A stretch of DNA of 64,000 bases from Mesorhizobium ciceri biovar biserrulae WSM1271 (GTDB lineage Bacteria > Pseudomonadota > Alphaproteobacteria > Rhizobiales > Rhizobiaceae): the NCBI RefSeq assembly GCF_000185905.1, contig NC_014923.1:2937501-3001500 (forward strand). The letters run 5' to 3'. This document shows positions 34,414 through 42,646 of the stretch, piece after piece (position 1 is the stretch's first letter; each line of letters opens with the position of its first letter). The translations under genes were made by a program, and so were the position numbers. The notes beneath the pieces were generated by a model, which saw nothing but the letters and a program-made list of their open reading frames with translations, searched no databases and was not told the DNA's origin.

Positions 34414-35031
34414 GTGAAAGCGGTTTTGGGACTGGTCTGCGGCTTCGTGTTGACCCTTGCGGTCTTCGGCAGCGGACTGGGTTTTGCTGCCTGGCTGCTT
34501 GCCGCAAAGCCGCCGCGCCAGGCAACGGCCACCGTCAGCGTGGCAGAGCTGTGGACCAGGAAGGCGCGGCCGGTGAACAAAGCGGGGCAGGGTCTGGAAC
34601 GCCTGCCGGCTGCCCAGCCCGCGCCGCCCGACATCCCCGCCAAACCGCAGGAAACACCGCCCGACCCGACGGTCACCGGCGCCATCGCGCCCAAGGCAGC
34701 CGACCTGCCGCCTCCGCATCTCGCCTGGTGCGCCAGCCGCTATCGCTCCTACCATCCGGACGACAACAGCTATCTCTCCTACAGCGGGCAGCTGCGTCGC
34801 TGCGTCTCGCCCTATTTCCAAGCCGCCGGTCAGGCCGGTCAGGCCGCTCAGCCGGCTGCCGGTGATGGCGACGAAAACGGCGCCGGCCTGGGCGTGTACG
34901 TTGCCGACGAAGGCGGCGCCGCACTTTCGGCCGGCCATGTCGATTCCTGCTTCAGCCGCTACCGCTCCTACCGCCCGGAAGACAACTCCTACCAGCCCTA
35001 TTCCGGCGGCCCGAGACGGCAATGCCAGTAG
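34414..35031 (+). CDS. Exported protein with two BA14K-like repeats
   Basis: A 205-residue protein anchored or exported by its hydrophobic N-terminus (residues 4-30). A Pro-rich linker (60-102) leads to two copies of a module with the pattern C-x-SRYRSYxPxDNSYxxYxGxxRxC at about 106-130 and 179-204. This matches BA14K-type lectin-like proteins of Brucella and rhizobia, which normally carry one such module. GTG 34414 has AAGGAG 7 nt upstream. It is divergent from the Pls-type operon. Confidence 0.7.
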   Translation: MKAVLGLVCGFVLTLAVFGSGLGFAAWLLAAKPPRQATATVSVAELWTRKARPVNKAGQGLERLPAAQPAPPDIPAKPQETPPDPTVTGAIAPKAADLPPPHLAWCASRYRSYHPDDNSYLSYSGQLRRCVSPYFQAAGQAGQAAQPAAGDGDENGAGLGVYVADEGGAALSAGHVDSCFSRYRSYRPEDNSYQPYSGGPRRQCQ

Positions 35032-35129
35032 AGCCCGCGCGCCGCCCGGCATGGCGATCCGATCGCGCGGATTTTCCGGAGCGTCCGCATTGGCGCGGCG
35101 TTCAACCCTGACCCCAAGGAGGACTGACC

Positions 35130-35477
35130 ATGAGCGACGACCGGGACGACAGGATTCGTGAGCGCGCCTACCAGATCTGGGAACGGGAAGGCCGCATGCA
35201 CGGCGACCCCGAACGGCACTGGCACCAGGCCGAGGCCGAGATCGACCGCGAGTCGGCACTGCCGCTGACGGCGGAGGATGCGCTGCCTGAAACCGGCGAG
35301 ATCGCCAGCACCGACGTGCTGGAGGTCGAGGCGCTGGCGGTGCGCACCGGCATATCGGGCGACGAGGCGCAGGAACTGCTCGACCGCCTGGGCAACGACC
35401 GCGCGGCAATCGAGCAGGCCGCCCGCAGCCTCAAGGCCAAAAGGCGGCGAAACCCCGATGAGGGACTGGCGAAATGA
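35130..35477 (+). CDS. DUF2934-family protein with DUF3606-like tail
   Basis: A 115-residue soluble protein. Residues 8-40 (RIRERAYQIWEREGRMHGDPERHW) are the DUF2934 signature. The C-terminal half, SGDEAQELLDRLGNDRAAIEQAARSL, resembles DUF3606 in which a short helix pair carries the motif GNDRA. The function of both is unknown. AAGGAGG is well placed before ATG 35130. A decayed second copy lies at 37524-37738. Confidence 0.7.
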   Translation: MSDDRDDRIRERAYQIWEREGRMHGDPERHWHQAEAEIDRESALPLTAEDALPETGEIASTDVLEVEALAVRTGISGDEAQELLDRLGNDRAAIEQAARSLKAKRRRNPDEGLAK

Positions 35478-35529
35478 TCGGAAGCTGAAGAACGGAAAAT
35501 ACCGGCTGGATTGCGCGGCGGCCCCGAAA

Positions 35530-35557
35530 GCCCGCGCCTCTGGCGGAGGACGCGGGC
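35530..35557. repeat. Strong GC-rich hairpin after the DUF2934 gene
   Basis: GCCCGCG pairs with CGCGGGC, with CCTC/GAGG pairing inside. There is no T-run on either strand, so it is not a canonical terminator, but it could protect the 3' end of the upstream mRNA. The rest of 35478-35760 contains no gene that I can support. Confidence 0.35.
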
Positions 35558-35764
35558 CGATCGGACGGCCGATCTTCGGCAGGCGATGGAGGGCACCACC
35601 TGCCGCACAGATCAACAATTAGCTATGGCTAATGTTCCGTCAAGCTGGATCTGAATTTACTTTCGTTCGAATGTCGGCCTCCACCGCAATTGCGCCGCTG
35701 GCTTTTGGCCGGGAATGAACGGGTCCGGCGGGCAGCTGGTGCTGACGTCGATAGGAATTTTTTC

Positions 35765-35846
35765 CTTGACGGGTGAGGGCAGCTATGCTACATTTCTGCC
35801 TATGGTGCTGATTTGCGCCAGTGACCCGCCGTCCAGGCGGGTTTTT
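35765..35846 (+). ncRNA. Candidate small RNA with strong promoter and terminator
   Basis: A near-consensus alphaproteobacterial promoter, CTTGAC (35765-35770), 17 nt, CTACAT (35788-35793), predicts transcription from about 35800. An intrinsic terminator follows at once: CCCGCC (35825-35830), 5-nt loop, GGCGGG (35836-35841), TTTTT (35842-35846). The transcript would be about 45-50 nt. No plus-strand gene starts downstream before 37925. Alternatively this is only the terminator of the DUF2934 transcript. Confidence 0.4.
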
Positions 35847-35881
35847 GTTGACCCGTCGCAAAGGCGTCACCCGCAAGATTT

Positions 35882-36829
35882 CTACGCCACGCGTGGTTGA
35901 GCTGGCTTGACCATTGTGGCGAGTACGATGCCGGCGACGATGAAGGCCGCACCGACCAGATCGTAATCGTGCAAGCCCTCGCCGAGCAGCAGATAGGCGA
36001 GGATGGCCACGAACACCGTCTGCAGGTAGAGCAGCATGCTTGCCCGGCTCGCGCCCAGCGTTTGCACGCTTTTGTTGTAGAGATAGTACATCAAGGCGCC
36101 GCCGGGGCCTGCCAGATAGGCGAGCGCGAGAAGGCTGTCGACGTCCATGGCGGAGCGTTCGTCGTTGAACAATTCCCACAGATGGAAAGGCAAGGCGACC
36201 AGCGCACCGGCGCAGAGCAGCAGCACGACCATCGGCAGGAGTTCGATGCCGAATTTGGCACGGCGCAAAAGCACGGTGTAGAGGCCCCAGCAGAACGCGC
36301 TGCCGACGATCCACAGCTCGCCGGCGTTGACCTTGAGTTGCAGCAGCGCCTCCAGGTTGCCGTGGGCGACGATGAAAATCATCCCGGCAAGCGCAACCAG
36401 CGCGCCAAGCGACTTCCACAGGCCGAGCGGCTCGCCAAGTACGAAACGGGCAAGCACCATCGTCATGACAGGCGACAGCGCCATGATGATGCCGGCCGTG
36501 GTGGCGTCGGTGTGGTTGAGGCCGTGGTAGATCATACCCTGGCAGAGCGTCAGGCCGATCGCCCCCACGGCGACGACCTCCAGGGCGCGGGTTCGCAAAA
36601 GCCCGATCATCGCCTCGTGATGACGGTGCACGATCGGCAGCAGGATGGCGCAAGCAAGCGTCAGCCGCCAGAAGCAGAGGCCCCAGGGCGGCATTTCAGG
36701 CGCCACCCATTTGGCCGCGATGTAGACACCAGCCGAAAGCAGCCAGCACAGGACGGCGGCCGGATAGCCGGCCAGGGAGGGGCCGGCCACGGGTTGCGCG
36801 GCTTCATGCGCTATCGGCATTGCCTGCAT
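35882..36829 (-). CDS. EamA/DMT-family membrane transporter
   Basis: A 315-residue inner-membrane protein with about ten helices in two EamA repeats. GLNHTDATTAGIIMALSPVMTMVLARFVLGEPLG ends the first repeat and SMLLYLQTVFVAILAYLLLGEGLH the second. DMT transporters export amino acids, nucleotides or drugs by ion exchange. GGGGAGG lies 6 nt before ATG 36829, which I prefer to the longer frame reaching 36994. Confidence 0.85.
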   Translation of the reverse strand: MQAMPIAHEAAQPVAGPSLAGYPAAVLCWLLSAGVYIAAKWVAPEMPPWGLCFWRLTLACAILLPIVHRHHEAMIGLLRTRALEVVAVGAIGLTLCQGMIYHGLNHTDATTAGIIMALSPVMTMVLARFVLGEPLGLWKSLGALVALAGMIFIVAHGNLEALLQLKVNAGELWIVGSAFCWGLYTVLLRRAKFGIELLPMVVLLLCAGALVALPFHLWELFNDERSAMDVDSLLALAYLAGPGGALMYYLYNKSVQTLGASRASMLLYLQTVFVAILAYLLLGEGLHDYDLVGAAFIVAGIVLATMVKPAQPRVA

Positions 36830-36948
36830 GTCATGCCTCCCCTTCGATGACCTCGGCCAGACGGGACAACATAACCTGTGTCGTTGGGTCGTGCATCCGT
36901 TTTGAAAGGTGAGAAGGAATCTGGGCTCGGCCGATCGTGAAAACGATG

Positions 36949-37368
36949 TCAGTCCGCCTTGTCGGCAGAAGGCATTGCGGAAACGTCCATCCACATCGCG
37001 CCCACGGCATGGCCATCGGGATCAGCGAGGTCGCGGGTATACATGAACCCATGATCTTCGATCGGATTGATGTCGGCGGTGCCACCGTTCGCGGCAGCAG
37101 CCGTGGCCATCGCATCGACCGCCTCGCGGCTGTCGAGCGACAGCGCCAGCATGACCTCGCTGGACGTTGATGGCGGGATGGGGCGCGTGGTCATGGTCTG
37201 CCATTTTTCACGGCTGAGCAGCATGAAATTGATGTGGTCGCTCCACACCATCCCCGCGGCCGCCTCACTGGTGAAGCTGGGATTGTTCTTGAACCCGAGC
37301 GATTCATAGAACGCCTTGGATGCCTTCACGTCGCTCACCGGCAGGCTCACGAAAATCTTCTTGCTCAT
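36949..37368 (-). CDS. VOC-family (glyoxalase-like) protein
   Basis: A 139-residue protein with the vicinal-oxygen-chelate pattern FVSLPVSDVKASKAFYESLGF at the N-terminus, HINFMLLSREKW in the middle and RDLADPDGHAVGAMWMD at the end. These are the YdeP/PhnB-like stand-alone proteins seen in many proteobacteria. They may bind a metal and act in antibiotic resistance or dioxygenation; the role here is unassigned. Confidence 0.8.
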   Translation of the reverse strand: MSKKIFVSLPVSDVKASKAFYESLGFKNNPSFTSEAAAGMVWSDHINFMLLSREKWQTMTTRPIPPSTSSEVMLALSLDSREAVDAMATAAAANGGTADINPIEDHGFMYTRDLADPDGHAVGAMWMDVSAMPSADKAD

Positions 37369-37523
37369 CGATCATTCCTTTCGTTGTCGGGATGCCAGCG
37401 AGTGGCGCCTGCTGTAAGACGGTTGAGCGCCCGCAGATCCGACACCGCATCTCAACTTTTCTCAAATCGCCAGCGCAGCGGCGTCGGGGCACGCGTTCAC
37501 TCTGGTATCGGGTGCCCGCTTTT

Positions 37524-37738
37524 CGCGAGCGCCACCGGCACCAGGCCGCGATGGAGATCGAAAGGGAGGCGGCCCTGCCGCTGGCGGCAAACGCCGCGCC
37601 GCCGCAGACGAGTGAGATCGGCGGCACCGACGTGCTGGAGGTCGAGGCGCTGGCGGTGTGGACCGGCCTATCGGGCGACGAGGCGCAAGCACTGATCAAC
37701 GCCTGGGCGACCGCTTGCACTATTGCCTGGCAGATGTG
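37524..37738 (+). pseudogene. Decayed paralogue of the DUF2934 protein
   Basis: Reads RERHRHQAAMEIEREAALPL, then GGTDVLEVEALAVWTGLSGDEAQALI, closely matching residues 30-90 of the protein at 35130. The N-terminal DUF2934 signature is missing. At the C-terminus the frame turns into unrelated sequence, while RLGDR (from GNDRA) continues in another frame, so there is also a frameshift. It marks a local duplication at the border of the lower-GC cassette. Confidence 0.6.
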
Positions 37739-37924
37739 AAACGACCAGTCTAGGGCCATGATTGCGATCTACAGAAACAACTGGGGCATCCAAAGTCTCC
37801 AACCGATGAGACAAGAAGATCATTGAGCGCACGGCATATTGCATGCGCTCCCCGAGCCAGTTCCGCCATTCTCATCGTTGCACGTTTGAAGCTTCGATGT
37901 CACAGTTGCGTTGGGGGACATCGA
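37739..37924. other. Gene-free junction before the lower-GC cassette
   Basis: No gene seen. Composition falls below that of the flanking core genes here. I found no tRNA, integrase or obvious attachment repeat. The promoter of the downstream trio must lie here, but no clear -35/-10 pair stands out. Confidence 0.35.
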
Positions 37925-38089
37925 ATGACAGAGCTGGCGAAAATTGACCAGGCTTGCGCTCAACCGCTTGCAGATTTGGGACGCGACTGGGCGCAAAAAG
38001 AAGTTGTTGATTATCCTCACGGTTTTCAACTCCATTTAGCCATTTGTCGTGGTTCGGACGTTGGTCGGTGCGAGGTTTCGCTGACATGA
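37925..38089 (+). CDS. Small protein, first gene of an uncharacterised trio
   Basis: A 54-residue hydrophilic protein (MTELAKIDQACAQPLADLG...), with two acidic/basic clusters and two cysteines. A Shine-Dalgarno GGGGGA lies 6 nt before ATG 37925. Its stop overlaps the next start as ATGA (38086-38089), which supports it as a real, co-translated gene. Nothing like it is recognised. Codon use is less GC-rich than in neighbours, as in the two genes that follow. Confidence 0.5.
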   Translation: MTELAKIDQACAQPLADLGRDWAQKEVVDYPHGFQLHLAICRGSDVGRCEVSLT

Positions 38090-39300
38090 TCGACTGGCGG
38101 CGGGGCGGATGGACCGGGAGTATCAATAGATGGGTACGACTGGAGGTCAAAGAACTGCTTCGTGACAACGTAGTCGCCCGGAGGTCACGATATGGCCCAT
38201 TGCATCGGATATTGCGAACCTTCTTTGCGGTCAGCAGCTTCGGTCGTTTTGTGACGCTTTATCTGCTGCTCGACGTAGCTGTCGTGATCGGCGAGTTTGC
38301 TATTGCCCACTTCGCGCCAAACTGGATTCCCGACTGGACGGCGTCAGGTCCTCCTCCGCAGCCCGACGTCAAAGCGATCATCCTCAATGTATCCAGCTAC
38401 CTGATCACCGCACAGGTCGGGGTGCTTGGTGTAATCTCACTCGCTCTGGCGCTCGTCACCCTAATTGCGCAACGAGAGAACTCGTCAACGGACGTAAAGC
38501 TCTACTATCATGAGTCGCTCGCCTTCGAAGTCGTAGCAAGTTGCGTTGCTTTGCTGGCCGTGATGTGTGCCCAACTACTCTGGCCGCTACAGTTCTCGTT
38601 GCACAGATTCGGTTTTGGAACCAATTTTCAAGCTTTCAAGCTGGTGTTGCTCGGCGCTCACTCGGCTTGGTTGCTCGTAAATCTGGCGGGCTTGGCACAT
38701 TTCATCGCGACGACCTTCAACTTCGTACAGCAGTCAGCAAGAGAGAAACTTCGCGAGCGCTATACGGTCAATTTCGTCCAACCGCTGGAAATGAAGGCGC
38801 GGTTGCGACAACAACTATACGCCCTTGCGACGCAGGAACTGCTGGGTTCCGATCAAGCCAACGATCAGCCTAGCGCCACTTTTGGATTCGACTTTGGCGG
38901 CCCGCATATCTCTGAGATAAACACCAAATTTGAGCGGCGGATGGCCCTATATGACGTTCGTATGATCTGGGTTCGATGGGTACTTCGACGCTGGGTGGTG
39001 CGCTGCAGTCGTGCCGCCGTGTCGCAACCTAGTTTGCGAACATCGCCTACCACTTGGGGTCGGTGGATACTTGCGCGCTGGTCGACGTACCGGAATGGTG
39101 GTGCCAAAGCACTCCCTAAACCGCGTGTCCGGCCAACGGGTTATCAGGGGCCTATATTGTGGTTCACGCCGCACATCGATGAGCCATTGAATGGAAGTGT
39201 GAGTTGGTGCCGGCGCCGGGGCGGCGTGGCACTGAATCGCCTCGAGCTTTGGGTTTTACGGCGTGCCTTCTGCTTCAGGGGGGTCAACGATGAATCGTGA
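38086..39300 (+). CDS. Four-helix membrane protein, second gene of an uncharacterised trio
   Basis: A 404-residue protein. A basic N-terminus (1-50) leads to four predicted transmembrane helices (about 53-76, 104-128, 145-169, 185-214), then a cytoplasmic-type part of 190 residues rich in Arg and Trp. The second helix (AQVGVLGVISLALALVTLIAQR) recalls DUF2254-like proteins in layout only. I do not recognise a family. ATG 38086 overlaps the stop of the small gene; the open frame reaches back to 38044. Its end overlaps the next gene by 11 nt. Confidence 0.6.
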   Translation: MIDWRRGGWTGSINRWVRLEVKELLRDNVVARRSRYGPLHRILRTFFAVSSFGRFVTLYLLLDVAVVIGEFAIAHFAPNWIPDWTASGPPPQPDVKAIILNVSSYLITAQVGVLGVISLALALVTLIAQRENSSTDVKLYYHESLAFEVVASCVALLAVMCAQLLWPLQFSLHRFGFGTNFQAFKLVLLGAHSAWLLVNLAGLAHFIATTFNFVQQSAREKLRERYTVNFVQPLEMKARLRQQLYALATQELLGSDQANDQPSATFGFDFGGPHISEINTKFERRMALYDVRMIWVRWVLRRWVVRCSRAAVSQPSLRTSPTTWGRWILARWSTYRNGGAKALPKPRVRPTGYQGPILWFTPHIDEPLNGSVSWCRRRGGVALNRLELWVLRRAFCFRGVNDES

Positions 39301-41599
39301 TCTGCCGACGCCCGCAGCGATCCTCGAAGAATTGGCTGACAAGGTAGCGGCAAACATAGACCGCCTGGCTCCTGTGGCCTTCGATGGCGCGTTTCGGGAA
39401 ATGATCCGCTATCACAAGTTCTTGCTCGCGCTGAATGCTTCCCGGACCCTCGATGGTGCTGCGGTTAACTACGCCGAAGTAATAGGTGACGCTTGGAATG
39501 CGCCACACCAAGATTGGATACGCCAGTATCGACGCCTTTTCGAGCGCGCTGCCGGTCGCATCCCCGATGACGATCACTTCATCCGAGCGCTTGCCTACAC
39601 GCCAAGGCGTCTTCTCCCGGCGGAGAGCGACCCTGAGCTTTCGGCAAGCATCGTTCGTGGCATCCTCAGCCTTATTCCTATGCTGATGCACCGGCTTGAA
39701 GACTGGGTGACGAAACGGACTAGCCTGGACACGCCGAAAGGCGAGGCTGCCTCGCAGCGTCTCGCCTTGGCAGGCTCGGACGCCAAGGCATACGCCAACG
39801 TGCTGCCTGAGCTAGTTGGTGCTTGGGAGGGTTTGCTGCAGCAGGCTCCGACAATGTATCGGTGGCCTGAGACTGCTGGCGAGGATTCCGATGCCGCCTG
39901 GTTTGCATTCCGAAAAAGCTGGCCATTAATGTGGCAGCACCTATCGAGCACTGCGTACTGCTTAGCTGTTGCGGTTTGGAACGAAGACGAAGCGGGAACC
40001 GCTCTTTTCCGTGAGGCATTGGTCCGATGGCCAGCAGCACTTGATCATCGCCTTGAGGACCGCGCCGAATTCCGGCACCGACGCTTGCTATTCCCCAACA
40101 TTCTAGACCTTGGATGGAAGGAGGCCAGTCGGGTTGCCGAGCCGCTTTCACATAGAAATATGCCGCCGCCAACGCCTAGGCAGCTTTTCGCAGCTATCGT
40201 ACGCGGCGCACACGACGACGTGGTATTACTGACCGCCACGTTGCTGTTGTTCTGGACGATCAATGACAAGCAGGCTTCTGATATCGGTGGCAGAACTGCT
40301 CTTGCTTTGCTTCGCCGAGAGATCGACGATACCAACGGCTATCGATCCGGTGCACGAGAGCTTAGTCTTCAATCGTTGCTCTTCGATCTTCTTCGACCTG
40401 AGTTGGCCGGAGAGCGTTACAGCCAGGGTTCCTACGCAGGTACTCTCGATAGTCTGGTTGCGTCGCTCGACAATATGACGGAAAGACGGGTTGTGCCGGG
40501 GCGCGTGTTCGCGCCCTCAACACTGCACGACCGCGAAGGCCTTTTAGCCGCCGTGTTGGCGATCATGGTGGCCGCCGTACCTGAGAAAGGTGACGGGGGT
40601 GTTGGCCAACGGATAGCTGAACTCGCCGCAGACGAGAGTCTGCTGCCGGGCGGTGATCGATCGCTCCGGAACATTCTTCGTGAATTGCGCCAATATCAAA
40701 CCTCTTTAGCGCAGAACTTGTCGGCAACTAAACGGGGCACTGAGCTTCTCGCTCCTGGGCGAGACGCGAAGGTACTTCCTAAAAAGCTGGCCGAAATCAT
40801 ACATGCGGCTGAAATTCAGATCGAAGCAAAGCGCCTAGAAAGGCTTAAGGAGCGCCCTGTCGACACTAAAACCCTTGAACGCATACGATTAGCCATTGAG
40901 TCGGCACTGCTGCATGAGCCACCCGAAGTTCCTTTCTTCTCAAATGTTCAAGTCGTGGGTGTTCCTCAAAAAGACGGACGTACGAACGATGCTGCGTTCG
41001 GCGGTATCGAGAAGGCGCATTTGATCGATCCGCCTATGGACAGCATTGGCTCCAGCTTCGGTGAGATTTTCGTGTCAAGGTCCCGACGACTGGCGGGTCA
41101 GTATGCTTGGGATAATTTTACGAGCCGGCCTCGTGTCATAGTCGACGTGATCGCTAGAGCTGAGGAGGAAGCATTTTGGCGCGCAATCGCCGAACTTGTT
41201 GCGCAGGTTGGGCCTGAACCGGTCCTAGTTGTCTCAAGAAATGCTGAGGGTCGAGCGCTGAGGCATCTGCTGTACAGCCGGGAGGAGGACCGACCTAATC
41301 TGGTTATCGAGCGGCGCAATGGAGAAAATCGTTTCAATACTTACATCGCAACCGTGGAAGGAGTTGATGTATATGGTGCGGATTTTCCTGCGGGCGAAGC
41401 GTGGCTATTTTCTGGACAGGCGCTCGTTAGAATTGACTATCAAGAGGTGGGCGATGGACTGCATGTCACCGTTGATTTCGAACCGACTGAGGAGTTGAAG
41501 GGTACACTTCGAGTGCGTATCCGCCAGCGGTTCGAGTGGGCGCAAACACCAATCTTCGAACTTCACGCGCCTGACCCCGAGGAAGATGAAGGCAACTAG
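39290..41599 (+). CDS. Large soluble protein, third gene of an uncharacterised trio
   Basis: A 769-residue protein without signal peptide or membrane segments, mainly helical in appearance (many Leu/Ala/Arg/Glu blocks) up to about residue 560, then a mixed alpha/beta C-terminal part with PEPVLVVSRNAEGRALRHLL. No Walker, nuclease, TIR, kinase or protease motif is visible. AGGGGGG lies 6 nt before ATG 39290. It begins inside the membrane-protein gene, so the pair probably act together. By eye, the three genes have about 52-56% GC against mid-60s around them. Confidence 0.6.
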   Translation: MNRDLPTPAAILEELADKVAANIDRLAPVAFDGAFREMIRYHKFLLALNASRTLDGAAVNYAEVIGDAWNAPHQDWIRQYRRLFERAAGRIPDDDHFIRALAYTPRRLLPAESDPELSASIVRGILSLIPMLMHRLEDWVTKRTSLDTPKGEAASQRLALAGSDAKAYANVLPELVGAWEGLLQQAPTMYRWPETAGEDSDAAWFAFRKSWPLMWQHLSSTAYCLAVAVWNEDEAGTALFREALVRWPAALDHRLEDRAEFRHRRLLFPNILDLGWKEASRVAEPLSHRNMPPPTPRQLFAAIVRGAHDDVVLLTATLLLFWTINDKQASDIGGRTALALLRREIDDTNGYRSGARELSLQSLLFDLLRPELAGERYSQGSYAGTLDSLVASLDNMTERRVVPGRVFAPSTLHDREGLLAAVLAIMVAAVPEKGDGGVGQRIAELAADESLLPGGDRSLRNILRELRQYQTSLAQNLSATKRGTELLAPGRDAKVLPKKLAEIIHAAEIQIEAKRLERLKERPVDTKTLERIRLAIESALLHEPPEVPFFSNVQVVGVPQKDGRTNDAAFGGIEKAHLIDPPMDSIGSSFGEIFVSRSRRLAGQYAWDNFTSRPRVIVDVIARAEEEAFWRAIAELVAQVGPEPVLVVSRNAEGRALRHLLYSREEDRPNLVIERRNGENRFNTYIATVEGVDVYGADFPAGEAWLFSGQALVRIDYQEVGDGLHVTVDFEPTEELKGTLRVRIRQRFEWAQTPIFELHAPDPEEDEGN

Positions 41600-41705
41600 C
41601 CATAAATGCTCCGGGCTGGGAGGGTCGAAGATGGCTACTCGCCGGTCGTTGCGTAATACATGCGAGGGCTGTGGTCCCACATCCATCTTTGGCGCTCCCT
41701 CCCCA

Positions 41706-41721
41706 TTAACCATTCGTTAAC
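41706..41721 (+). promoter_or_regulatory. CtrA-type box upstream of minC
   Basis: TTAA, 7 nt (CCATTCG), TTAAC is an exact match to the CtrA consensus TTAA-N7-TTAAC. It lies 45-60 nt before the GTG start of minC, where a response regulator can control the promoter. CtrA control of minCD is known in Sinorhizobium, which supports the call. Confidence 0.7.
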
Positions 41722-41765
41722 CATTCCCTCGCTAGCGTTTACCTCTCAGTAAGGATTCGCCAGCC

Positions 41766-42572
41766 GTGACCTTTGCCGCCCCCCTCGAGGCCAAATCCAT
41801 TCGTTTTCGTGCCCGCTCTTTCGTCGCTTTCACATTGACGCCGGAGGCGCCTTTGGACGTGTGGCTGGAGGGGCTCGACCACTGGATCGGCAACTCGCCG
41901 GGCTATTTTGCCGGGCGGCCGGTGGTGCTTGATCTCAACACCTTGAAGCCCGATGTCGCCGCGATCGAATCGCTGGTCGGCGTGCTTGGCCATCGCGGCA
42001 TCCGCGTCTACGCCATCGAGCTCGACGGCCACGCCGCACTCGAGCCCAACCTGCCGCCGGTGCTGGTCGGCGCCAAGGAGGCGACGACGGATGGGCTGCT
42101 GCCTCGCAAGGCGTGGGAGGATGTTTCAGGTACATCAGAGGGCGAGGCCGAGGGCAGGGCGCCTGAAGCCGGCCCCGACAGGGACAAGATCGGCAAGGCT
42201 GGCGCAAGCAAGGCGGGCGATAGCGAGCCGCAGGTCGAAGCTTCGGGCACGCTGATGATCAAGGCGCCGATCCGCTCGGGCCAGGCGATCGTGCATCCGC
42301 ATGGCGATGTCATCGTGCTCGGCTCGGTCGCTTCCGGGTCGGAGATCATCGCGGCGGGCTCGATCCATGTCTATGGCACGCTGCGCGGGCGCGCTTCGGC
42401 GGGTGCGCTCGGCAACAGGGGCGCGCGCATCTTCTGCCGCAAGAACGAGGCGGAGCTGCTGGCGGTCGACGGCTGGTATGTCACCGCCGAGGAGATGGAA
42501 GGCGTTTCGCGCGGCAAGCCGGTGCAGGCGTTTCTCGACGGCGATGCGCTGCGGGTTTCGACGCTGAGCTGA
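41766..42572 (+). CDS. minC: Septum-site-determining protein MinC
   Basis: A 268-residue protein. The N-terminal domain (about 1-105; SIRFRARSFVAFTLTPEAPLDVW) is followed by an acidic, Gly/Ala-rich linker (about 115-158). The C-terminal beta-helix (160-268) has the blocks RSGQAIVHPHGDVIVLGSV and GSEIIAAGSIHVYGTLRGRA. MinC blocks FtsZ assembly near the poles and is recruited by MinD. GTG 41766 has AAGGA 10 nt upstream. First gene of minCDE; a CtrA box lies before it. Confidence 0.95.
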   Translation: MTFAAPLEAKSIRFRARSFVAFTLTPEAPLDVWLEGLDHWIGNSPGYFAGRPVVLDLNTLKPDVAAIESLVGVLGHRGIRVYAIELDGHAALEPNLPPVLVGAKEATTDGLLPRKAWEDVSGTSEGEAEGRAPEAGPDRDKIGKAGASKAGDSEPQVEASGTLMIKAPIRSGQAIVHPHGDVIVLGSVASGSEIIAAGSIHVYGTLRGRASAGALGNRGARIFCRKNEAELLAVDGWYVTAEEMEGVSRGKPVQAFLDGDALRVSTLS

Positions 42573-42646
42573 CTTTCGTTTCGATATTGGGGCGGCCGAG
42601 GGCCGCCCGGCCAAGAACAACAAATGACAACAACGGAGGCTTTTCA

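Noticed and set aside
37925..41599. Assigning the three-gene cassette to a named anti-phage system
   Set aside because: No nuclease, TIR, NTPase, reverse transcriptase or other diagnostic motif was seen; naming it would be a guess.
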